Positions 42,441-48,713 of a DNA stretch of 48,713 bases are shown here, one piece after another (the stretch's first letter is position 1; each line of letters begins with the position of its first letter). A program made the position numbers and the translations under genes. A model generated the notes under the pieces. It was given only the letters and a program-made list of their open reading frames with translations, had not been told where the DNA came from and did not search any database. The DNA comes from Bacteroidales bacterium (GTDB taxonomy: Bacteria > Bacteroidota > Bacteroidia > Bacteroidales > VadinHA17): the NCBI GenBank assembly GCA_012517605.1, contig JAAYUS010000237.1, positions 1 to 48,713 on the forward strand. The letters are read 5' to 3'.

Positions 42441-44642
42441 ATGAAAAGAAAATTTCTCTCTTCCGCTTTAATCTGCATTTTATTCCTTTCCTGCACCCGG
42501 AATATTAACGATCCTGTGGATTATGTAAATCCCCTGATCGGCAACATAAGTCATTTGCTGGTTCCGACATATCCGACAGTTCATCTTCCGAACAGTATGC
42601 TCCGGTTCACTCCCAACAGGGAGAATTTCACTTCAAACCTGATGCAGGGCCTTCCGCTTAACCTTATATCGCACCGCTCGGGAAAGGTCTTCAATCTTGC
42701 ACCCTTCTCGGGAGATCCCGGAAATGCGGTAAGGAAACTGAACTTCACATATGACGATGAGGCCGTAACACCTTACAGCTATTCCGTAGTCTTTGATGAA
42801 GAGGATATTACAGTCAGATTCGCACCTTCTGAAAAATCCGGTTTCTTTACACTTAAACCCGGCAGTGAAGGGGAGCATGGCATTATACTAAGAACAACAG
42901 GAAACGGAGAAATTGCATTCGAAAAAAATGTAATATCTGGTTATGACACTTTTGATGATATTAAAACCTGGCTGTATCTTGAATTTGAAACTGAACCTTC
43001 CCGGGTTAAAGCTCTTGAAGGCGGGGAACTTTCTGACCGGTCATCCTCATCAGGAAGAAGAGCGGGGCTTCTCCTATCATTTGGGAACAAAGGCCGGAAC
43101 GAGTTGAGGATCCGCTACGGGATCTCATATATTAGTGCAGAGCAGGCCAGGAAGAACCTGATGCATGATATCCCTGACTGGGATTTCGATAAGACTATGT
43201 CAGAGGCCAGAAAGAAGTGGAATGACGTTCTTTCAGCAATTAGTGTTGAAGGAGGAACATCAGATCAGATGACTGTATTCTATACCTCACTATACCGCTG
43301 TTTTGAACGGATGATCGACATAACGGAGGATGGCAAATACTTCAGTCCATGGAATAATAAAGTGGAAGATGCAAATGATACGGCATTTTATACAGACGAC
43401 TGGGTATGGGATACCCATCTTGCCCTTCATCCGCTTCAGGTCATTCTGAATCCGGGCCGGGAGGATGAAAAAATTACCTCATATGTCAGGATGGCAAGAC
43501 AATCGGGATGGATGCCGACATTTCCCACAGTTACCGGCGACAATCATGCCATGAATGGCAACCATTCGGCTGCAGTAATACTTGATGCATGGGAAAAAGG
43601 CATTAGGAACTTTGATCTTGAGGAGGCATATGATCATCTCAAAAATACAATTCTGAACGAGACAAGACTGCCCTGGGTAAAGGACAGTGCAACCTGGCTT
43701 GACAGGTTTTATGATGAAAAGGGATATTATCCTGCACTACGGAAGGATGAACCGGAAACATGTCCGAAGGTCCATCAGTTTGAAAAGCGGCAGGCGGTTG
43801 CAATAACCCTTGCCTCGAGCTATGACGACTGGTGCATGGCACAGATAGCACGTGAACTTGGGAAAGAAGCAGATTATGAATTCTTCACGAAAAGAAGCCT
43901 TAATTACAGAAACCTTTTCAAAAATGATACAGGCTTTTACCATCCAAAGGACAGTTCCGGAAACTGGATTGAACCATTTGATTACAGGTTTGACGGCGGG
44001 ATGGGCGCAAGGGATTACTACGACGAGAATAACGGTTGGACATACATCTGGCAGCCTTACCATGCTTTTGATGATCTCATACAGATGATGGGCGGAAAAG
44101 AGAAATTTGAACAGAAGCTTGACCAGCTGTTTTCAGAAGGACTTGGAAAATCGAAATGGCAGTATTATTCAACATTGCCCGATGCCACGGGTAATGTAGG
44201 CCAGTTCGTTATGGGTAACGAACCCTCTATGCATATCCCCTACCTTTACAACCTTGCCGGGAAACCATGGAAAACACAAAAACGTGTCAGAATGCTTATG
44301 GATACCTGGTTCAGGAACGATCTGATGGGTATTCCCGGTGACGAGGATGGCGGCGGACTCTCAGCCTTTTATGTCTTTTCCGCAATGGGATTTTATCCGA
44401 TCACTCCGGGGATACCTGAATATCAGATAGGAAGCCCGCTGTTCAGCAAAGTAATAATACATCTTGACAATGGTAATACCTTTTCTGTCGTTGCAAAAAA
44501 CAACAGCCTCATTAACAAATATATTCAGTCAGCAATGCTAAACGGCAAGAAGCTGAATGGTCCGGTATTCTCCCACAGCGATATTTTAAACGGCGGAACT
44601 CTTGTTCTGGAGATGGGAGAAAGGCCCGGTTCAAACTGGTAA
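42441..44642 (+). CDS. GH92-family alpha-mannosidase, lipoprotein
   Basis: 733 residues from ATG 42441 (ATG 42435 adds two). Lipobox ICILFLSCTRN (Cys about 18) puts it at the envelope. The N-terminal beta-sandwich begins VDYVNPLIGNISHLLVPTYPTVHLPNSM. The (alpha/alpha)6 domain carries the conserved GNEPSMHIPYLYN and DEDGGGLSAFYVFSAMGFYPI with the calcium and catalytic acid/base residues, and TDDWVWDTHLALHPL. GH92 enzymes are calcium-dependent exo-alpha-mannosidases releasing mannose from N-glycans or mannans. Linkage specificity is unknown. Together with GH130 it suggests mannose-rich glycan use. Confidence 0.95.
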   Translation: MKRKFLSSALICILFLSCTRNINDPVDYVNPLIGNISHLLVPTYPTVHLPNSMLRFTPNRENFTSNLMQGLPLNLISHRSGKVFNLAPFSGDPGNAVRKLNFTYDDEAVTPYSYSVVFDEEDITVRFAPSEKSGFFTLKPGSEGEHGIILRTTGNGEIAFEKNVISGYDTFDDIKTWLYLEFETEPSRVKALEGGELSDRSSSSGRRAGLLLSFGNKGRNELRIRYGISYISAEQARKNLMHDIPDWDFDKTMSEARKKWNDVLSAISVEGGTSDQMTVFYTSLYRCFERMIDITEDGKYFSPWNNKVEDANDTAFYTDDWVWDTHLALHPLQVILNPGREDEKITSYVRMARQSGWMPTFPTVTGDNHAMNGNHSAAVILDAWEKGIRNFDLEEAYDHLKNTILNETRLPWVKDSATWLDRFYDEKGYYPALRKDEPETCPKVHQFEKRQAVAITLASSYDDWCMAQIARELGKEADYEFFTKRSLNYRNLFKNDTGFYHPKDSSGNWIEPFDYRFDGGMGARDYYDENNGWTYIWQPYHAFDDLIQMMGGKEKFEQKLDQLFSEGLGKSKWQYYSTLPDATGNVGQFVMGNEPSMHIPYLYNLAGKPWKTQKRVRMLMDTWFRNDLMGIPGDEDGGGLSAFYVFSAMGFYPITPGIPEYQIGSPLFSKVIIHLDNGNTFSVVAKNNSLINKYIQSAMLNGKKLNGPVFSHSDILNGGTLVLEMGERPGSNW

Positions 44643-44836
44643 CCGTGGTGAATTCAAAAAGAACCTGTGTAGTTAATATCAGTATATCTGAAATATTTTA
44701 TTAAATTTACATACAGCGTTAATAAAAAACCAGAGCACAGAAAAGCATTACCAAAAAAGGATAGAATAAAAAATCCCATACATCACAATCAACATTTATA
44801 TTGTTTAACTGTTTTTACTTAACAAATCATGTGACT

Positions 44837-45892
44837 ATGAAAAAATCACTCATATTATTAGTTCTGATGTCAGCCGCTTTGACATTGCCGCTTCAATCAC
44901 AAGGTTTACTGAATAAAGTAAAAAAAGCCGTCTCAAAGGAGATTTCAGGGCTGACAGGCAATGATAACAGCAAAACTGCACCGGAGCCATCGTGTGCATG
45001 TGATAATGCAACCCTCATCATCGACATGAAGAAATTCAACCTCGACTACAAGGAGATTTCCATTACTAACGGAATCGATGGCAGCATAATAATCAGGGAC
45101 AAGCTTACACAGAAATATTATATTCTGAAAAACGGACAGACCGAAGGTCCGTTCAATGAAAATGATCCTCGTCTGGCGGCAGTTGGTAACGTCAGTGAAT
45201 CATCCGACGAAGGGGATAAGAAAGATGCTTTTACCAGGGCCTATCCCGGCATCATTGTTAAATCAGGAGAAAAATACCTTATTAAGTTCAACGGAAAAAG
45301 CTATGGCCCTTATGCAATTATAAGCGATTTTGCATTGTCAAGGTCAAAAAACAAGTTCGCTGCGATGGTTACCGAGAATATAATAATGACCGAGTCGGAA
45401 GGGAAAAAGCTGGAGGAAGCCATGAATAATGCAAAGACCGACCAGGAAAGGATGGATATTGCAATGAAGATGAGTCAGCAGATGCAGAACCAGATGATGC
45501 AGGGCGGAGGGCCTTCCTCGATGCAGCCAAAACTTGTTTCAAATATCCCCGGCGCAAGCTATGATGCAATGGCAATGGCCCAGGGCAGACTTGAAGGCAA
45601 TGCAAAATATGACGACATAATTATAGTTACCCCCGACAAGATACTCGACCTGAAGGGAAACAGGATTATGTCGCTGAAAGAGAACGGTTACCAGATTGAG
45701 AAATTATTTGTAAACAGTGCTAACAATAAATATGGATCATATACATCGGGAACCCTGACCTTCAGCGATAATACCAAAATGTCGGACCTGTTCAATCCTT
45801 ATCTGATAAGCAGCAACGGAAATGTGAGCCTGACTTATATGTATTATTCTCCGGGTAAAGATGCGATAATGCAGTGCGCAATTCCATTCTGA
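44837..45892 (+). CDS. Exported protein of unknown function with Met-rich segment
   Basis: 351 residues from ATG 44837 (the track start 44801 precedes the signal). Signal peptide MKKSLILLVLMSAALTLPLQSQ. Short strand repeats ISITNGIDGSIIIRDKLTQ, KYYILKNGQTEGPF, KYLIKFNGKSYGPYAIISD resemble WG/GYF-like beta repeats. Around 210-245 lies a Met/Gln-rich helix (MDIAMKMSQQMQNQMMQGGG). Two cysteines sit in EPSCACDN. I do not recognise the family. Its end overlaps the next ORF by 19 bp if that one starts at GTG 45874. Confidence 0.78.
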   Translation: MKKSLILLVLMSAALTLPLQSQGLLNKVKKAVSKEISGLTGNDNSKTAPEPSCACDNATLIIDMKKFNLDYKEISITNGIDGSIIIRDKLTQKYYILKNGQTEGPFNENDPRLAAVGNVSESSDEGDKKDAFTRAYPGIIVKSGEKYLIKFNGKSYGPYAIISDFALSRSKNKFAAMVTENIIMTESEGKKLEEAMNNAKTDQERMDIAMKMSQQMQNQMMQGGGPSSMQPKLVSNIPGASYDAMAMAQGRLEGNAKYDDIIIVTPDKILDLKGNRIMSLKENGYQIEKLFVNSANNKYGSYTSGTLTFSDNTKMSDLFNPYLISSNGNVSLTYMYYSPGKDAIMQCAIPF

Positions 45893-46647
45893 CCTTTTAT
45901 CCGGTACGTATCCGATTTTCCGGGGACTTGACAGGAAGAACTTCATGGCGGAGTTTACTTTCTTTACTGATACTACTTACATTCAGTGATTTATCTGTTT
46001 ATTCTCAGGGATCTGATTACAGGAAGATCTTTGGCAGCGACTGGGAAAAAGCTGAGGAGTTTATCAGGGATAATGAGCCGTGGATGAAGCAGATCTCGGA
46101 AAAGTATAATGTATCATACAAGCTTTCACTTGCGGTAGTCTTTCCAGAACTTGTAAGATATTCGGCGCTCCGCGACAGGATGGAACAGACACTCCTGAAA
46201 ACACTATATATCAGCCTGGGAGATGAATATGCTGATTTTTCCGTAGGCCGGTTCCAGATGAAGCCTTCATTTGCTGAAGCAATAAATGAAAATGCTCATC
46301 TGCTCAAAGGCCGGTTAGGTAAATTTTTCCCTGATCAGGAGAAATATAAACCCGCCTGGAAATACAGGTCGGCTGTGGTAAAATATCTGGAAAATACGCA
46401 GTCGCAGTATCTCTACCTTATTGCATTTATGAAGATCTGCGCGAAAAATTTTGACCTGGGAGTAATGAATGAGGAGGAAAAGGTAAAATTTCTTTCCACG
46501 GCATATAATTTCAGCTTTCAGAAAAGCTTTGCGGAAGTGAATTCAATGATTGACAGGAAATTTTTCACAACTAAATTAGTCACGTCCGAATATTATTCCT
46601 ATTCCGATATTTCTCTGGCATGGTACAGATTGCACTATAAAGATTAG
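45874..46647 (+). CDS. Exported lysozyme/transglycosylase-like protein
   Basis: 257 residues from GTG 45874; TTG 45928 is an alternative that still keeps the signal (SLLSLLILLTFSDLSVYSQ). The mature part resembles a lysozyme-like fold: YKLSLAVVFPELVRYSALRDRM (Glu as candidate acid), EYADFSVGRFQMKPSFAEAI (like GLMQI of transglycosylases), and FLSTAYNFSFQKS (like AYNAG). No peptidoglycan-binding domain. It may be coupled to the previous gene by the overlap. Family assignment is by motif order only. Confidence 0.65.
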   Translation: MRNSILTFYPVRIRFSGDLTGRTSWRSLLSLLILLTFSDLSVYSQGSDYRKIFGSDWEKAEEFIRDNEPWMKQISEKYNVSYKLSLAVVFPELVRYSALRDRMEQTLLKTLYISLGDEYADFSVGRFQMKPSFAEAINENAHLLKGRLGKFFPDQEKYKPAWKYRSAVVKYLENTQSQYLYLIAFMKICAKNFDLGVMNEEEKVKFLSTAYNFSFQKSFAEVNSMIDRKFFTTKLVTSEYYSYSDISLAWYRLHYKD

Positions 46648-46665
46648 ATATACCTATTTAAAAAT

Positions 46666-47349
46666 CTAAAACCTGTATCCTGTAGAAATGCCAAATCCAA
46701 GGTTTTTCTTCGAGGTCCTGTCGTTTGGAAGTCCGTAATCGGAGTTTATTTTGAATAAACCGATCTGGCTGTTCAGGCGGAAGTAAATGTTGCTGTAAAA
46801 CTCATAGCCAAACAGGAGATCAAGTCCTGCATCAATTGCCTTGTAGTATACATATGTTGTTGGTTCTCCTGATGCATCGGCCAGGAACCTGACTTTAAGC
46901 TCCGTCGATGCCGGGCCTGACTTTGTAGTTTCTTTTCCGGTCAGACCTAATGCAGCAAAAGGACCTGCCCCCAACAGCAGGTGGCCATTGCCGGCCTGAG
47001 GCCTGAAAAGAATATCAAGGGGTACAGCCAGGTACAGCAAATTTACCTTCTTTACTATGTTGTCGGATATAATGTCCTGTTTTGCTCCCTTTTTAATAAT
47101 CATAATGCCGGGTTGCAGAAAGAGATCGGGAAGAACAGGTATAATAATATTTACACCCCCGTCATAACCTGCCACCACCCGGTTGTCAAGAGCTTCCCCC
47201 CAGTAATCGTTACCGGTAAGGGTTTGAAGGTTTATTCCTCCCTCAATCCCGAAACTAATCCGGAAAGGTTGCTTCGCAGGCTCCTGAGCAGATACCAGGG
47301 GAAGAATCATCATCAGGATCAGGCTCTGTATGAATAACCTGTATTTCAT
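46666..47349 (-). CDS. PorT-like outer-membrane beta-barrel protein
   Basis: 227 residues from ATG 47349; track start 47409 precedes the signal peptide (MKYRLFIQSLILMMILPLVSAQ). The body has the 8-strand pattern of the OMP_b-brl_2/PorT group: FRISFGIEGGINLQTL, YDGGVNIIIPVLPDLFLQPG, LYLAVPLDILFRP, LLLGAGPFAALGLTGKE, DAGLDLLFGYEFYSNIYFRLNSQIGL, and a final strand ending GISTGYRF. Small barrel of unknown role. Convergent with the lysozyme-like gene and divergent from dodecin. Confidence 0.88.
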   Translation of the reverse strand: MKYRLFIQSLILMMILPLVSAQEPAKQPFRISFGIEGGINLQTLTGNDYWGEALDNRVVAGYDGGVNIIIPVLPDLFLQPGIMIIKKGAKQDIISDNIVKKVNLLYLAVPLDILFRPQAGNGHLLLGAGPFAALGLTGKETTKSGPASTELKVRFLADASGEPTTYVYYKAIDAGLDLLFGYEFYSNIYFRLNSQIGLFKINSDYGLPNDRTSKKNLGFGISTGYRF

Positions 47350-47532
47350 TTTCCGGATAGCTCCTTTAAAGATCCCTGCGTGGAACCTCTTGTAACGGCA
47401 TTTAAACATGTATATGCAAAATAAGCAATTGTTTATTGAAATAAAATGATTAATTTAGAAACAATAATAATATTCTTTTTAAGAAATGTGATTTTCTGAT
47501 TATAAACCTGTTTATCTAAAAAATCCAAAGCT

Positions 47533-47736
47533 ATGGCAGTCTTAAAAGTTATTGAAATCATGGCTTCTTCACCTAAAAGCTGGGAGGATGCCACCGCCAA
47601 TGCCGTCAAAATGGCAGGCAAAACAGTCAAGGAGATCCGTTCTGTATATGTTCAGGACATGAGCGCGGTGGTCTCAGGCAACAAGATCACCGAATACAGG
47701 GTAAATGTGAAAATTACATTTGAAGTCATAGGCTGA
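47533..47736 (+). CDS. Dodecin-family flavin-binding protein
   Basis: 67 residues, exact dodecin length. AVLKVIEIMASSPKSWEDATANAVKMAGKTVKEIRSVYVQDMSAVV shows the helix with SWEDA and the strand motif IRSVYVQ; the tail YRVNVKITFEVIG is the third strand. Dodecins form 12-subunit shells that store flavins. The BON-LysM gene follows after 165 bp. Confidence 0.94.
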   Translation: MAVLKVIEIMASSPKSWEDATANAVKMAGKTVKEIRSVYVQDMSAVVSGNKITEYRVNVKITFEVIG

Positions 47737-47740
47737 AAGT

Positions 47741-47840
47741 GATTTCGGAATTCGGAATTGTGATTGCGGGATTCGGAATTGTGATTTCGGAATATGGTTT
47801 TATTAAATCCGAATTCAAAAATCCGAAATCCGAAATTCAA
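47741..47840. repeat. Short tandem and inverted repeats between dodecin and LysM genes
   Basis: A 20-bp unit ATTCGGAATTGTGATTKCGG occurs twice (47750-47769 and 47771-47790), flanked by GATTTCGG copies, and complementary sequence (AATCCGAAATCCGAAATTC) follows at about 47820-47838. The arms could form a hairpin between the two genes. Confidence 0.6.
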
Positions 47841-47901
47841 TAAATCTGCCTCTAAGGAGGCAATATCGGATAATTTTTATACTAAAACCAAAACTATAAT
47901 C

Positions 47902-48366
47902 ATGGGACTAATTTCATTCATTAAAAATGCAGGAGAAAAACTGTTCAAATCAGAGGAAAAGAAAGAACAGGAAAAAGCTGAACTTATCAAATCGCATATC
48001 AGCAAATTCGGGTTTGATACCACTGATATTCAGGTAAAGGTTGATGACGACAAGGTGACACTTATGGGAAGTGTAGATACAGTCGAGAACAAGGCTAAGG
48101 TTGTTGTTACAGCTGGCAATGTTGAAGGAATAGCATCTGTCGACGACTGGCTTGTTGTAAAACATCCACCTGTTGTAGCTCCCCCGCCGCCTGAAAAGCA
48201 GTATTATACTGTAAAGAAAGGCGATTATCTTTCAAAGATCGCAAAGGAAGTGTACGGAAACGCAAACAAGTATAATATCATTTTCGAGGCAAACAAGCCG
48301 ATGCTTAAGGATCCTAATCTGATCTACCCGGGACAGGTGCTTGTAATTCCTCCGCTGGAGAAATAA
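47902..48366 (+). CDS. BON-LysM protein (YgaU/Kbp type)
   Basis: 154 residues from ATG 47902; the track start at 47794 lies in the repeat region. No signal peptide. BON domain ~25-88 (KSHISKFGFDTTDIQVKVDDDKVTLMGSV ... VEGIASVDDWLVV), a proline linker (APPPP) and LysM ~100-152 (YYTVKKGDYLSKIAKEVYGNANKYNIIFEANKP ... LIYPGQVLVIPP). This is the layout of E. coli Kbp/YgaU, which binds potassium in the cytoplasm, a likely role here. Confidence 0.93.
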   Translation: MGLISFIKNAGEKLFKSEEKKEQEKAELIKSHISKFGFDTTDIQVKVDDDKVTLMGSVDTVENKAKVVVTAGNVEGIASVDDWLVVKHPPVVAPPPPEKQYYTVKKGDYLSKIAKEVYGNANKYNIIFEANKPMLKDPNLIYPGQVLVIPPLEK

Positions 48367-48713
48367 ACGCTAAGCCGGATAAACAAACAAGAGGCTGTAC
48401 CAGAAATAGACTTTTGAACTAAATTTTGCTCTGATTGCTTGTTGCAGTCCTTTGCGTTCCTTTCTGGTTAATTTCCTGACATGTCACAATTAGTGAGTCA
48501 TGTATGTATTGAGGGTCATTTATTACCTACCTGATCGAGTCATTGATGACGGCACTTTCGCCTCCTTCTCAAGGCTACCCTTTATACACATCTTTGTTCC
48601 AAAATTTGTTTTAAAGGTTTCAGATCCACAAAGAGAAGATTAAATATGTACAGGGATGATCAGGAAGGTGAGATACCGGAGGTATCCAAGTCTAATATCC
48701 ATGGTTACATCCA
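48367..48713. other. Right edge: no full gene, possible IS start
   Basis: 347 bp. GAGGCTGTACCAGAAATAG at 48391 resembles terminal repeats of several Bacteroidota insertion sequences (GAGGCTGT...). The rest holds no complete gene. A frame beginning ATG 48646 (MYRDDQEGEIPEVSKSNIHG) runs off the window and might be a transposase or other gene; the sequence visible is too short to tell. Confidence 0.35.
48646..48713 (+). CDS. Possible 3'-partial ORF at the window edge
   Basis: 22 codons from ATG 48646 remain open to the end of the window. No domain can be identified. It follows a possible IS terminal repeat by about 250 bp, so a transposase is one option. Low confidence. Confidence 0.25.
   Translation, partial: MYRDDQEGEIPEVSKSNIHGYI

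Noticed and set aside
1-48713. CRISPR arrays, toxin-antitoxin or phage-defence genes
   Set aside because: No spaced direct repeats and no Cas, restriction, toxin or reverse-transcriptase motifs were found.

Overview
The window looks like a chromosomal segment of a free-living or gut-type member of the Bacteroidota, probably order Bacteroidales or a relative. The evidence is a GH92 mannosidase and a GH130 enzyme, a FucP-type sugar transporter, many signal-peptide and lipobox proteins, PspC proteins paired with PadR, PorT-like barrels, few Shine-Dalgarno sites, and several exact copies of the Bacteroidota -7 box TAnnTTTG. No rRNA, CRISPR array, prophage or SusC/SusD pair is visible. One tRNA (Asn) is present.

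Layout. 1-7.7 kb: the end of a deoxynucleoside kinase, an M16 zinc protease, a Tat-exported Gfo/Idh/MocA protein, an M48 lipoprotein protease and a GH130 glycosidase/phosphorylase lipoprotein. 7.77-13.37 kb: a tight five-gene minus-strand operon in which every product has a signal peptide and none has a function I recognise (secreted helical-tail protein, propeller-like protein, coiled-coil protein, TPR plus barrel protein, barrel protein). This is the best candidate here for an undescribed system. Two of its members share a ~56-residue module at opposite ends. 13.8-16.6 kb: a TPR protein, then a decaying patch (truncated alpha/beta hydrolase, 4-TM protein, metallo-beta-lactamase-fold pseudogene with three lesions, a solo IS21-like end) and tRNA-Asn.

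16.6-23 kb: PfkB kinase, SnoaL-like lipoprotein, FucP-type permease, FkbM methyltransferase, SDR reductase, rhomboid protease, cytosolic Gfo/Idh oxidoreductase. 23.2-26 kb: a PspC-PadR-PspC operon with a perfect palindrome over its -33 element and a strong terminator. 26-33 kb: RsgA, exported PNPOx-like protein, small lipoproteins, a REP-like palindromic element, OmpA-family protein, cytidylate-kinase-like protein and MATE exporter. 33.5-39.1 kb: GreA/B-type protein, SerA, membrane-anchored GH3, DOPA-dioxygenase-like enzyme, methyltransferase.

39.1-48.7 kb: a 1030-residue protease/propeller/outer-membrane barrel fusion, GH92 mannosidase, an unknown exported protein overlapping a lysozyme-like protein, a small outer-membrane barrel, dodecin, a BON-LysM protein, and a right edge that may be the start of an insertion sequence. 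GH92, GH130, GH3, FucP and the oxidoreductases would fit turnover of mannose-rich glycans, but they are scattered, so this is a capacity and not a classical PUL. Much of the rest concerns the cell envelope: proteases, barrels, PspC, OmpA, LysM.
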